Origin: JAGLOK01 sp963675575
GTDB taxonomy: Bacteria > Bacillota > Clostridia > Christensenellales > UMGS416
Assembly: GCA_963675575.1 (NCBI GenBank)
Contig: OY776378.1
Span: 930,001-994,000 of the forward strand
DNA: 64,000 bases
Direction of reading: 5' to 3'
The position numbers were made by a program, and so were the translations under genes. How positions within the stretch are numbered: position 1 is the stretch's first letter; each line of letters starts with the position of its first letter. The notes beneath the pieces were generated by a model. The model saw only the letters and a program-made list of their open reading frames with translations, did no database searches and was not told the origin of the DNA. Positions 8,348 through 16,825 of the stretch are shown here, piece by piece.

Positions 8348-8734
8348 TCATTTCACCAGAGTGCCTACTATAGGCAGATCTTTTAGTTTTGCTTTGCCGT
8401 GAGGGGATTTAAGTATAGCGTCGCTTAAATCTTGCCCTGCCATATTTCCGTTATGTGTTCCGCCAGTCCACAGTGGTTTATCACTTACGTCATAAACTGT
8501 ACCATCAACAGCTACATATGCGGGATTTCCGTTTGCACCGTCAAATTGGCTTAGCTCTTCCAAAGTGAAAGTTTTTTCCTGCGGCTGAGTCGTATCATCT
8601 GCTTGAACCTGCTCGGCTGTAGCATCTTGCGTTGCTGCGGGCGGGTCGACTTGCGTTTGACAGCCTACAAAGATAAATAAAACTGAAGCGACTGCCAAAA
8701 TCAAAAAGAGTTTATATATTAAATTATTTTTCAT
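8348..8734 (-). CDS. Lipoprotein with a cytochrome b5-like haem/steroid-binding domain
   Basis: The 128-residue product begins with a signal peptide ending in the lipobox FVGC, so it should be anchored on the outer face of the membrane. After a Thr/Gln/Ala-rich linker the domain from about residue 55 (FTLEELSQFDGANGNPAYVA, then VYDVSDKPLWTGGTHNGNMAG) is the cytochrome b5-like fold (Cyt-b5 family). Histidines in GGTHNG and KSPHGKA are candidate haem ligands. It is the first gene of a two-gene operon with the b561-like membrane protein. AGGAG precedes the start. A redox role at the cell surface is inference from the domains. Confidence 0.75.
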   Translation of the reverse strand: MKNNLIYKLFLILAVASVLFIFVGCQTQVDPPAATQDATAEQVQADDTTQPQEKTFTLEELSQFDGANGNPAYVAVDGTVYDVSDKPLWTGGTHNGNMAGQDLSDAILKSPHGKAKLKDLPIVGTLVK

Positions 8735-8794
8735 ATTATTCTCCTAGCTGAAATATTCTATATATAAAGTTTAATACAGCAAAATTGTTCTGTC

Positions 8795-8823
8795 AAAAAA
8801 AGCGGGCGACTGCCCGCTTTTTA
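8795..8823 (-). terminator. Intrinsic terminator after the DUF2207 gene
   Basis: A strong perfect stem, AAAAAGCGGGC against GCCCGCTTTTT with a GACT loop, flanked by A and T runs on both sides. It lies 4 bp beyond the stop of the DUF2207 gene and can also work in the plus direction. Confidence 0.85.
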
Positions 8824-8826
8824 AAT

Positions 8827-10701
8827 TTACCAAGAACTGCTTCCACCGCCAGAGAATCCTCCTCCGGAAAAACCGCCGCCGGATGAAAAGGAAGATGAAG
8901 AACCGGAGCGGTAGCTGCCGCTTGACGTAGTGGATTTTGGAACTGCGTAAGCGCCCATTCGGGAAAAGTCGGAAACCATAGTTGACGAGAAAGTGCGGGC
9001 ATTGAAAATCGCGTCATTGCCCGAATACCATGAAGGGGGAGCGGTTACTGCGTTCGCAAACTTGCCTATCCACACATTTGAAACACCAAGAACCAAAGCG
9101 TAGGGCAGTCTGTCGTAGAAAAACTCGGGGTCGTCATTTGCAAGACGCTCAATCCAATCTTTTTCGGCAGTCAGCATAAAGTGCCTGAAACCAAGCACCC
9201 TTTCATATTTCTCATGTCCGTATTCGCTCATTTGCTGCGTGTAGTATGAAAGCAAGGCTAAAAATATCGAGCCAAAATACATTAACGATGAATGTTCAAA
9301 TGATAGGCGGGTTTCAGAGCCGATTGCAATTACAATCAGCCATAAGATTAATATTAAAACCGAATATAACAGCACCCTTACAGCGTTTTTGCCAAAAAGC
9401 CTTTTTCTCCTGTAAGTCAATATGTTTTTAAGCCATATCTGAAGAAAAGTGAAAGGTATAGCCATAAATCCGGCAATCATAAGTGCAGATCCGATGCCCT
9501 CGGACAAAGCAAAGTAAAATCCTATAAGACCAAAACATGCATAGGCCAAAAACATAACAAAGTTTGAAAAACTTAAACTTTTAGCTGTGATTAAACGTTT
9601 CGCACCTTTTTTATATTTATTGGCAACCTTCGTTTTAAAGCTATAGCCCTTTGATGCCATTCGTGATTTTATCGTGCTTGAAGTCAAATACTCGGTGTCT
9701 TCTCCCATTTTAAACAGGTGGTCAAAAAGCTCTTTTTCGTATTTTGGACGGTTTTCCATTTCTTTTAATTTATAAAACCTATAAGAATTTTTGGATTTTG
9801 CATCTTCAATTTTCAAAAGTCCGATTGAGGCCCAAAAAATCAACATCGCGGCCACGTCATCACCATCCACCTCGCCGTCTATAATATATCCGGCCTCTAC
9901 AGGGCTTAAGCCCGGCGGATTAATCTCAACGGGGGGTATCACTTTTTTATCTCTGCCAAAGAATAGCCAAATAAATATTCCGGTAGCGATAAAAAGCAGA
10001 GGCAGGTAGCCTTTCATATATTCATCAAGAAAGAATGGATCTTTTACATTTGTGAAGTATCCCTCTTCCAAATCTATTTTGACGGTGATTCCCTCATATG
10101 GCTCAAGCGCTTTGAGAGTTTCAATAGATAGAGTTTTCCTGTCTGAATAGTAATACTCTATTTTGTCACTCTCTTTTTCTTCATAGTATTTTCCGCAAAA
10201 AACGGCTAAATAATCGGGAACAGTTTTTTTAGGGAGCGAGATTTTTATGTTGGAGTTCATAGTATATACAGGGTGATCAAACCCGATTACATTCATATAT
10301 ACGGAATCCAAAGCGGGATTTGAGTCTTTGGGAAGCTGTATTGTATAAGATACTGTGTATTTTTGCGTCCCTGTTATATATTCATCGGCATCGCCTATCC
10401 TGAGCAGGGTATAATTATCCGAGCGTTCGATTTTAAGCGGTGCGCCTTCGACTTTTATGTCTTTGTACTTTATCCTGTCATCGCCCCAGTAGTTGGGAAG
10501 CGAACGATATATTCCGTGCCTTAGGTCGTTAAATTCCGCAGTGAGGGTTTCAATTACTTCGAAAGTATAATTGGAATTAACTTTGATTTCAACATCAAAG
10601 CGGTCAAAATAATATGCTTCTTCGGCGAAGGCGGGAGAGCTTACAGCGAATACGGACAAAACTAAAACAGCAAGCAGGGCAAATGATATTTTTTTTATCA
10701 T
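8827..10701 (-). CDS. DUF2207 family predicted membrane protein
   Basis: The 624-residue protein has a cleavable-looking signal peptide (cut after AFA near residue 26), an extracytoplasmic N-terminal domain starting YYFDRFDVEIKVNSNYTF, a transmembrane helix near residue 240, and a second membrane block near residues 380-480. The C-terminal tail is almost pure Gly/Ser (SGGGFSGGGFSGGGSSSW). This is the layout of DUF2207 (YciQ-like) proteins of unknown function. Its start overlaps the lemA stop by four bases (ATGA), indicating translational coupling; lemA next to a DUF2207 or TPM-domain gene with a glycine-rich tail is a recurrent bacterial arrangement. Function is unknown, probably in the envelope. 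Confidence 0.85.
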   Translation of the reverse strand: MIKKISFALLAVLVLSVFAVSSPAFAEEAYYFDRFDVEIKVNSNYTFEVIETLTAEFNDLRHGIYRSLPNYWGDDRIKYKDIKVEGAPLKIERSDNYTLLRIGDADEYITGTQKYTVSYTIQLPKDSNPALDSVYMNVIGFDHPVYTMNSNIKISLPKKTVPDYLAVFCGKYYEEKESDKIEYYYSDRKTLSIETLKALEPYEGITVKIDLEEGYFTNVKDPFFLDEYMKGYLPLLFIATGIFIWLFFGRDKKVIPPVEINPPGLSPVEAGYIIDGEVDGDDVAAMLIFWASIGLLKIEDAKSKNSYRFYKLKEMENRPKYEKELFDHLFKMGEDTEYLTSSTIKSRMASKGYSFKTKVANKYKKGAKRLITAKSLSFSNFVMFLAYACFGLIGFYFALSEGIGSALMIAGFMAIPFTFLQIWLKNILTYRRKRLFGKNAVRVLLYSVLILILWLIVIAIGSETRLSFEHSSLMYFGSIFLALLSYYTQQMSEYGHEKYERVLGFRHFMLTAEKDWIERLANDDPEFFYDRLPYALVLGVSNVWIGKFANAVTAPPSWYSGNDAIFNARTFSSTMVSDFSRMGAYAVPKSTTSSGSYRSGSSSSFSSGGGFSGGGFSGGGSSSW

Positions 10702-11252
10702 TTGAAACTCACTTTCACATTCTCCCGCTCTTCAGGAGAACCCGCTTCAAAATATTTCATAGGCATAAGCTTCATATATGATGCGATTATCATTGATGGA
10801 AATATTTCGCGCTTGGTGTTGTATTCACGGATAACTGCATTGTAATACGTTCTAGTTTTCGCGATTTCATCTTCGGTTTCATTTAAACTTTCGCTAAGCC
10901 CATTAAACTGGCTGTCAGCCTTAAGCTCCGGATAGTTTTCCGCTAATGCGAATAGCCTGCCAAGAGTCCTTGAAAGCTCGTTTTCACCAACCGCACGCTC
11001 ATCCACGCTGTTTGCTGAAACGGATTTGGAGCGGGCTACAACAACTGCTTCCAAAGTTTCTTTTTCATGGCTCATATAGCCTTTTACGGTTTCGATTAAG
11101 TTGGGGATGAGATCGTATCTTTTTTTAAGATAAACGTCCATTGTGGCAAAAGCTTCATCTATTCTCACCTTAAGCTTTTTAAATGAGTTAAAGGTTGAGA
11201 TGGCCCACAGTGCAATAATTACGACAACAGCTAAAATAATAATATATGGCAT
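10698..11252 (-). CDS. lemA: LemA family protein
   Basis: This 184-residue protein has an N-terminal membrane anchor (IIILAVVVIIALWAI) followed by the long helical LemA core, including LKKRYDLIPNLIETVKGYM, ARSKS and YNxxIREYN-type segments. LemA proteins are of uncertain function and are placed in the cytoplasmic membrane. CGGAGGAT precedes the start. The stop codon overlaps the start of the DUF2207 gene, so the two act as a unit. Confidence 0.93.
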   Translation of the reverse strand: MPYIIILAVVVIIALWAISTFNSFKKLKVRIDEAFATMDVYLKKRYDLIPNLIETVKGYMSHEKETLEAVVVARSKSVSANSVDERAVGENELSRTLGRLFALAENYPELKADSQFNGLSESLNETEDEIAKTRTYYNAVIREYNTKREIFPSMIIASYMKLMPMKYFEAGSPEERENVKVSFK

Positions 11253-11375
11253 AATCTATCCTCCGTTTATATGATACAAACTATTATATCACAAACAATT
11301 GTCACTAAAAGGCTATTTTTTTTTATTAAAATGATTTAAACTATAATAAAATGACTGATTTAATCGAGGTAAAAT

Positions 11376-12257
11376 ATGTTTTTAGCGACATTTAGTTTAA
11401 ACGGAAAAACAACTTGGGGAGCGGTTGACAAAAAAACAAATCTGATTTATCCAATAGAGAAGATATTGGGCAAAGACGCTCCAAGAACGCTTCTGGATTA
11501 TATAACCCAAATGTGTAGTGCTCCTGCAAAAAAGCCTGACTTCGAAAACCTAACAGATGGCATTCCAGTTCAAAATGTCAAGCTCTTGGCTCCTTTGCCA
11601 AATCCGATAAGAAATGTTTTTTGCGTAGGCAAAAACTATCTTGATCATGTTAAAGAACTTTCAAGCTTTGATATAAATCAGTTTTCGCTTGAAAATGAAA
11701 TTCCAATATTTTTCACGAAAGCCACCACCTGCATAAACGAGCCTTATGGAAACGTTTCTATGCATGTAGACGTTACCAACCAAGTGGATTACGAGGCGGA
11801 ATTGGCTGTAATCATCGGAAGGGTGGGCAAGAATATTAAAGCTAAAGACGCAGGCGATTATATTTTCGGATACACTCTTTTAAATGATTTTACCGCACGA
11901 GATATGCAAAAAGACCATAAACAATGGTTTAAAGGAAAAAGTTTGGACGGATATTGCCCAATGGGACCATGGATTGCCACCAAAAATGAAATTAATGACC
12001 CACACAATCTTGATATTGCATCCTATGTTAATGGTGAAATGCGTCAAAACTCAAACACTAAAAATATGATATTTCAAATAGGAAGATTAATCGAGGATTT
12101 GTCAAAAGGCATGACGCTGTTGCCGGGAGACATATTGGCTACCGGAACGCCGAGCGGCGTCGGCGCGGGATTTAATCCTCCGAAATTCTTGAAAAAAGGC
12201 GACAAGGTAAAAGTTGTGGTTGAAGGAATCGGTGAAATCGAAAACAAAATGGTGTAA
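11376..12257 (+). CDS. Fumarylacetoacetate hydrolase (FAH) family protein
   Basis: The product has 293 residues. The FAH fold is shown by the metal-binding VDYEAELAVIIGR segment, YTLLNDFTARDMQ, GKSLDGYCPMGPW and the C-terminal GDILATGTPSGVG. Family members hydrolyse or decarboxylate C-C bonds in acylpyruvates and related diketo acids, and oxaloacetate decarboxylase activity is common. No aromatic-degradation genes are nearby, so the substrate is unknown; a housekeeping acylpyruvase or oxaloacetate tautomerase/decarboxylase is plausible. A GAGGT ribosome site precedes the ATG, and a TATAAT box is present at 11342-11347 without a clear -35 element. Confidence 0.88.
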   Translation: MFLATFSLNGKTTWGAVDKKTNLIYPIEKILGKDAPRTLLDYITQMCSAPAKKPDFENLTDGIPVQNVKLLAPLPNPIRNVFCVGKNYLDHVKELSSFDINQFSLENEIPIFFTKATTCINEPYGNVSMHVDVTNQVDYEAELAVIIGRVGKNIKAKDAGDYIFGYTLLNDFTARDMQKDHKQWFKGKSLDGYCPMGPWIATKNEINDPHNLDIASYVNGEMRQNSNTKNMIFQIGRLIEDLSKGMTLLPGDILATGTPSGVGAGFNPPKFLKKGDKVKVVVEGIGEIENKMV

Positions 12258-12306
12258 ACGCAAACAAAGCATATAATTATTGCTAAATATTTTGCACTTG
12301 CCTAAG

Positions 12307-12918
12307 CTAAACTTCGCAGATATACCAAGAGCCTGTTTCGCTTACATCAATAATCTTAACATTACCGAATATTTCTTTTAGTTCGCCTTCAATGGTTTTG
12401 ATAAAATCAAAATAATTGCCGCCTTCCAGCCATTCTATTATGTCGGCGACAATTTTTCGCTTTTTATTATATTCGTGAAGTATGACATAATGTTTTGAAA
12501 CTCTTTTCATCTCGCGGAAAACCTTTTTTCTTTCTTCCGGCTTTAACCCATGCGCCACATATGAGGCGATAGAAAAATCAAAAGAGTCATTTCCAAATGG
12601 CAATTTCTCAAGCGCGTCATAGTAAAGGAAGTTTATATTTGAATCACTATTTTTCTTTTTTGCGATGCTGAGCATTTTTATAGAGTTGTCGACCCCGGTC
12701 ATATGTATTCCTTTGGAGGAAAGAACCGAGCATAATGCGCCCGTTCCACAGCCTATATCCAATGCGGTATTATATTTTGACACATCAAATTTCGCCTTTG
12801 TGGTATCTAAGGCGCTTTGAAATTTCTTTCTCTGTTTTTTGTAAAACAGACTGTAAAGGCCTGATATTGAATCAAAAACGAAGCTGCTTTTTGATTTCTT
12901 TTTATTGGTATTTTTCAT
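12307..12918 (-). CDS. Class I SAM-dependent methyltransferase
   Basis: The product has 203 residues. The SAM-binding motif I is LDIGCGTGALC, followed by an acidic end of strand 2 (GVDNS) and FDFSIASYVAHGL as motif IV. The closing residues (VSETGSWYICEV) are typical of small clostridial UbiE-like methyltransferases. It lies directly downstream of the ferritin-like gene and is separated from it by a 32-bp palindrome. No clear Shine-Dalgarno site precedes its ATG apart from sequence inside that palindrome. The substrate is unknown. Confidence 0.82.
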   Translation of the reverse strand: MKNTNKKKSKSSFVFDSISGLYSLFYKKQRKKFQSALDTTKAKFDVSKYNTALDIGCGTGALCSVLSSKGIHMTGVDNSIKMLSIAKKKNSDSNINFLYYDALEKLPFGNDSFDFSIASYVAHGLKPEERKKVFREMKRVSKHYVILHEYNKKRKIVADIIEWLEGGNYFDFIKTIEGELKEIFGNVKIIDVSETGSWYICEV

Positions 12919-12925
12919 ATAAGTT

Positions 12926-12957
12926 GAAAGAGAAGATTATTAATAATCTTCTCTTTC
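12926..12957. repeat. Perfect 32-bp palindrome between the ferritin-like and methyltransferase genes
   Basis: GAAAGAGAAGATTATT is followed directly by its exact reverse complement. It covers the last codons and stop of the ferritin-like gene and ends 7 bp before the methyltransferase ATG. No T-run follows on either strand, so it is not a standard intrinsic terminator. It could be an RNA stem controlling the second gene, a processing site or a protein site. Confidence 0.85.
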
Positions 12958-13416
12958 TCCAAATTCCGCTGATTCCACCCATTCTTTAGGATGGCTTAAA
13001 AGCTCTACCATGTCCGATATAAGGCTAAAGTGTTTTTCTTCCTCTTCTATCAAAAATTCATAAAATTCTTTATCATTTTCAACCTTATTCAATAAATCGG
13101 TGTAAAGATCAATACTTTCTTTTTCTTTCTCCAATGCGAATCTATAAGCGTCCAACTGCTCCGGAGTTGCTTTTATTTCGCTGATTTTTTGAGATTTATC
13201 TGAAAATAAATTACTGACCTCGGTTTTTTTAACTTTGTTAAGCGAAGAGCTAACGCCAGCCTTTTTTTCACGTATTAGTTCCGCGTGCTTGTTTTCATCT
13301 TCTGCGAGGCCGCTAAAGACGAGAAACAGGCCATTGCCTTTATTTAGTTCGGCTTGCGCAGCGTAGTATTTATTGCCCTCGATTTCCATATTTAATGCAA
13401 ATTCCAATATATTCAT
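12940..13416 (-). CDS. Rubrerythrin/ferritin-like diiron protein
   Basis: This 158-residue four-helix protein has the four metal-ligand segments of a ferritin-like diiron site: NMEIEGNKYY, AEDENKHAEL, EKEKESIDLY and EEEEKHFSLI, with the two ExxH motifs as ENKH and EEKH. There is no C-terminal rubredoxin domain, unlike classic rubrerythrin. Such proteins act in peroxide reduction or iron handling in anaerobes. The start at 13416 has an AAGGAAAG ribosome site; a longer frame to 13458 lacks one. The end overlaps the 32-bp palindrome. Confidence 0.82.
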   Translation of the reverse strand: MNILEFALNMEIEGNKYYAAQAELNKGNGLFLVFSGLAEDENKHAELIREKKAGVSSSLNKVKKTEVSNLFSDKSQKISEIKATPEQLDAYRFALEKEKESIDLYTDLLNKVENDKEFYEFLIEEEEKHFSLISDMVELLSHPKEWVESAEFGEREDY

Positions 13417-13557
13417 TTCAGCTTTCCTTTCTTTAGAAAATATCCTATATTTATTCAATCATATTTTTCTTAAATAATCAAATTTGAATTTCTTTGCCTT
13501 TGTATAATACAGGGATTTGTGCTAACATATTTTTAGGAAATACACTGGAGGCAGAGC

Positions 13558-15048
13558 ATGGATAGCGCAATGGAATCATGCATAATGGTGATATTCGGTG
13601 CGACGGGGGATCTTACCCACCGCAAGCTCATGCCTGCACTTTATTATTTGGAAAAGCAATGCAAATTGCCTGAGCGCTTTAGCGTTATAGCTGTGGGAAG
13701 ACGCGATAAAACCACCAAAATTTATTTGGATGAGATAAAAAAAAGTATTGCCGCAAACATTAGCGAAGAAATTGATGACAAGGCGTTAAATTTAATTGCA
13801 CAAAAAACAATTTATCATAGGCAGGATTTGTCCGACCCGGAAGGGTACAGGGAGCTCAAAGACAGGATAAATAAAATAGGCGAAGATAGCAATATTTTAT
13901 ATTATCTTGCGGTCGCGCCGCAGTTTTTCGACATCATTGTGGAAGGACTTGCCCAAAACGATATGGCGTATAAACAAACCCCTTGGCGAAAGATAATGAT
14001 AGAAAAACCTTTTGGAAGGGACTTGGCCTCGGCTGAGGCTTTAAACAAACGGATTACCAAGGCTTTTCCGGAAAGCAGCATTTACAGGATAGATCATTAT
14101 CTGGGCAAAGAGATGCTGCAAAACCTAATCACGATTAGATTTGCCAATGCTGTTTTTGAACCGGTGTGGAACAGGAACTATATCGATAATATCCAAATAT
14201 CTTCATGCGAGAATCTTGGGGTTGAAGCAAGAGGAGGCTATTATGAACAATCCGGGATATTGCGTGATATGGTTCAAAACCATATGCTTCAGCTTTTAAC
14301 ACTGACTGCGATGGAGCCGCCTAAATCATTTGATGAAAAACACGTCAGAGATTCAAAGCTGGATGTGCTTAAAAGTATCATTGAGTCATTTGACAGCGTA
14401 GAAACAGTATGCGGTCAATATGGCGAGGGTGAGATAGACAAAAAGAAAGTAGTAGGTTACAGGCAGGAAGAAAATGTGTACGATAATTCAAAAGTCGCAA
14501 CTTTCGCCGCGATTAAGCTCCATATAGACAATGAGAGATGGAAAGGTGTGCCTTTTTATATAAGAACGGGGAAGCGCATGCCTAAAAAAACCATGGAGGT
14601 CGTGATACAGTTTAAAAACGATTTGCAGTATGTTGACTATGAAAACAGCGACAAACTAAAGCCAAATCTGCTTATTATAAAAATACATCCGGAAGAGGGC
14701 GTGGAGTTTATATTTAACGCTAAAGTGCCAAGGACTATAAACGATTTTGCCCAGGTGAAGATGGACTTTTGTCAAAACTGCCAAATGGGTATGAGTTCGC
14801 CGGAAGCCTATGAAAGGCTTTTGAATGATACTATGCGCGGCGATGCAACACTCTTTACCCGATGGGATGAAGTTAAACATTCTTGGATTTTCACGGATAT
14901 GATACGAGAAATTTGGGAAGGTCAAGATTTGGAGTTTCCCAACTACGCCGCAGGCACTTGGGGTCCCCGAGAGGCGCATGATCTTTTGGAAAAAGACGGA
15001 CGCAAATGGTGGATTGGCGACGAAGAAAAAGATATTATATTAAAATGA
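13558..15048 (+). CDS. zwf: Glucose-6-phosphate 1-dehydrogenase
   Basis: The product has 496 residues, normal for the family. FGATGDLTHRKLMPALY is the NADP-binding Rossmann segment and YRIDHYLGKE is the active-site signature with the catalytic lysine and histidine. FYIRTGKRMPKK is also characteristic. The enzyme commits glucose-6-phosphate to the oxidative pentose phosphate pathway and provides NADPH. A TGGAGG ribosome site precedes the ATG, and a TATAAT box lies at 13503-13508. It is a single-gene unit ending at a shared terminator. The transketolase gene in this window belongs to the same pathway. Confidence 0.96.
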   Translation: MDSAMESCIMVIFGATGDLTHRKLMPALYYLEKQCKLPERFSVIAVGRRDKTTKIYLDEIKKSIAANISEEIDDKALNLIAQKTIYHRQDLSDPEGYRELKDRINKIGEDSNILYYLAVAPQFFDIIVEGLAQNDMAYKQTPWRKIMIEKPFGRDLASAEALNKRITKAFPESSIYRIDHYLGKEMLQNLITIRFANAVFEPVWNRNYIDNIQISSCENLGVEARGGYYEQSGILRDMVQNHMLQLLTLTAMEPPKSFDEKHVRDSKLDVLKSIIESFDSVETVCGQYGEGEIDKKKVVGYRQEENVYDNSKVATFAAIKLHIDNERWKGVPFYIRTGKRMPKKTMEVVIQFKNDLQYVDYENSDKLKPNLLIIKIHPEEGVEFIFNAKVPRTINDFAQVKMDFCQNCQMGMSSPEAYERLLNDTMRGDATLFTRWDEVKHSWIFTDMIREIWEGQDLEFPNYAAGTWGPREAHDLLEKDGRKWWIGDEEKDIILK

Positions 15049-15083
15049 ATTAGATTGTTGCCAAAGCAAATGAGGAAATAAAT

Positions 15084-15113
15084 AAAAGCCCGAATTTTTA
15101 TTCGGGCTTTTTG
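15084..15113. terminator. Bidirectional terminator between zwf and the plsY-like gene
   Basis: AAAAGCCCGAA pairs with TTCGGGCTTTT around a short T-rich loop, with A and T runs on the two sides, placed between two convergent genes. Confidence 0.88.
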
Positions 15114-15114
15114 C

Positions 15115-15810
15115 TTACTTATTAGGTCTGTCAGGATTAACTTTATCTTTAGGGTCACGCATCCAGTGGAAAAGCTCATAAGAATTAAGTATAAACATCT
15201 CTGCCAAAAGCATAAACGCGCCTATTATAATGCCTATGCTGTGCCCACCGATTGATATGTGCCAAAAAAGAGGGATATCCGCGACTTGATTAATTGCGAT
15301 TATCACTATAGGCGTGAGAACTATTCCGAATACCTGCGCCCATCTGCCAAACTTAAACTCTGCGTTTCTCATAAAGGTGAAGGACATTATCGTGCCGAGT
15401 ATCAGTGATATCAAAAACTCCACAGGTACGAAAAACGCCCACACACCGATTGTGGTTGCCATTCCGCCGCCGCCTTTTTTAAAGCTCATCCAAAATGGGC
15501 GGCAATGCCCCAAAACGGCAGCCATTCCAATCAAAAACAGCGCAATCCAATCAAAGACTGTATCGCCTTTAAAAAATAAAAGACGCGCTAATGTGAGCGG
15601 AACAATCGCTTTTAGCATATCAAGCACAGATACGGCGATTCCCGCGGCGGGTCCGACATTGCGCATAGTATTTGATGCGCCCGGGTTTTTGTTGCCTATC
15701 GTGCGGATATCTTTGCCTGTTGCAAGTTTTGTTATTATATATGCGAAAAGCGCACTTCCGCATAGGTAGCCGACCGCTATGCAAACTATAAGAAGCAAAT
15801 ATTTATTCAT
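15115..15810 (-). CDS. PlsY-type glycerol-3-phosphate acyltransferase-like membrane protein
   Basis: The product has 231 residues and about five to six transmembrane helices. The three PlsY motifs are present in divergent form: GNKNPGASN (usually GSGNPGATN), GHCRPFWMSFKKGGGGMAT (usually GH-FPV--F-GGKGVAT) and a C-terminal membrane stretch. PlsY acylates glycerol-3-phosphate with acyl-phosphate in the first step of phospholipid synthesis. Because the normally fixed residues in motif 2 are altered, this may be a second, specialised paralogue rather than the housekeeping enzyme. GGAGAT precedes the start. An extended -10 (TGGTATAAT on the minus strand, 15849-15857) marks its promoter. Confidence 0.8.
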   Translation of the reverse strand: MNKYLLLIVCIAVGYLCGSALFAYIITKLATGKDIRTIGNKNPGASNTMRNVGPAAGIAVSVLDMLKAIVPLTLARLLFFKGDTVFDWIALFLIGMAAVLGHCRPFWMSFKKGGGGMATTIGVWAFFVPVEFLISLILGTIMSFTFMRNAEFKFGRWAQVFGIVLTPIVIIAINQVADIPLFWHISIGGHSIGIIIGAFMLLAEMFILNSYELFHWMRDPKDKVNPDRPNK

Positions 15811-15931
15811 CTTTTATCTCCATAATTCTTAATCTACTTTTTATAAATATTATACCAGTAGGAGAGGGCGGACACAAACCATATGCGGATTTCAATAAAT
15901 TTATATTATATTGAATTAATTAAAATGATAT

Positions 15932-15968
15932 AAAAAGCGCGGAAAATTAATTATCCCCCGCGTTTTTA
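15932..15968 (-). terminator. Intrinsic terminator downstream of the lipoprotein gene
   Basis: On the minus strand AAAAACGCGG pairs with CCGCGCTTTTT (one bulged C) around a 16-nt AT-rich loop, just beyond the stop at 16007. Confidence 0.65.
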
Positions 15969-16006
15969 AAAAAACTCATCACATCATTTATACTCAAATC
16001 ATTATA

Positions 16007-16825
16007 TTACGATTCTTGTACTTCCACTTGTTTCTTTTTCTTTTTTTTGCGCAAGATTAAAAGGATTATTGTGACTATAATTATTATTAGTGCGACCGAA
16101 CCTGCGGCAATGATAATGGTGGTATACATTTCCGCATCCTTTGCAAGCTGCGCTATTTCGGCGGTAAGGATATCGTAATCTTGTTTGTTTTCATTGTTTA
16201 AAATCTGCAACACGCTTGATATTTCGGCAGGCTCGTCAAGGTTTAAAGAAACAGTATTCACTCCGTCTGTTATATGGCCGGTAAAATCTGTGATTTCACC
16301 GAAAAGATTAAAGGAGACTGTTCCGGAAAAAGCGCCTACGCTGCCCAGAATCTTATTGCGTTGAGACTGAGGCAAGGTGTCTATAAATTCATAATCAACT
16401 ATTTTAGATAAATCAACTTCCGCTTTTACATTATATACGTCGCTGAAATAAGATGAAGAATACCCGCCCTCGGCAAAAGAAAAGGGAGAGGACTCATCAC
16501 CCATAATATTTAGAAGCTCTGTTAAAGCTTCTTCGCGGCTCTGGGCGGAGAATGATTTGCTTATTACCCAGTTAAATGAGTCTTTATCTATAGCACCCTT
16601 TTTAATCTCGTAACCCTGACCTTTCCAATGAGAGTAAAGATCATTACGGCTGGATTGGATACTTTCAATTTCGTTTTCAGTTAGCCCATCTTTGGGTATG
16701 GAAATTTCAATTTTCATTTCAGCGTTGTTGTCACCGTCTATGGAGCAGGTGATATCAAATTTTCCGCATCCGCAAAAGATAAACACAGAAATCAAAGCGA
16801 TTGCAACAATTAATATCTTTTTCAT
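16007..16825 (-). CDS. Membrane-anchored lipoprotein of unknown function
   Basis: The 272-residue protein starts with a lipoprotein signal peptide (lipobox FCGC, lipidated cysteine near residue 20) and ends with a transmembrane helix (IIIAAGSVALIIIIVTIILLIL) and a Lys-rich cytoplasmic tail (RKKKKKK). The extracellular part, beginning FDITCSIDGDNNAEMKIEI, looks like a beta-rich domain; similar lipoprotein-plus-C-terminal-helix proteins occur in Clostridia (DUF3153-like). Its ATG overlaps the stop of the metallopeptidase gene by one base, implying coupled translation and a shared role at the membrane. No catalytic motif is visible. Confidence 0.75.
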   Translation of the reverse strand: MKKILIVAIALISVFIFCGCGKFDITCSIDGDNNAEMKIEISIPKDGLTENEIESIQSSRNDLYSHWKGQGYEIKKGAIDKDSFNWVISKSFSAQSREEALTELLNIMGDESSPFSFAEGGYSSSYFSDVYNVKAEVDLSKIVDYEFIDTLPQSQRNKILGSVGAFSGTVSFNLFGEITDFTGHITDGVNTVSLNLDEPAEISSVLQILNNENKQDYDILTAEIAQLAKDAEMYTTIIIAAGSVALIIIIVTIILLILRKKKKKKQVEVQES

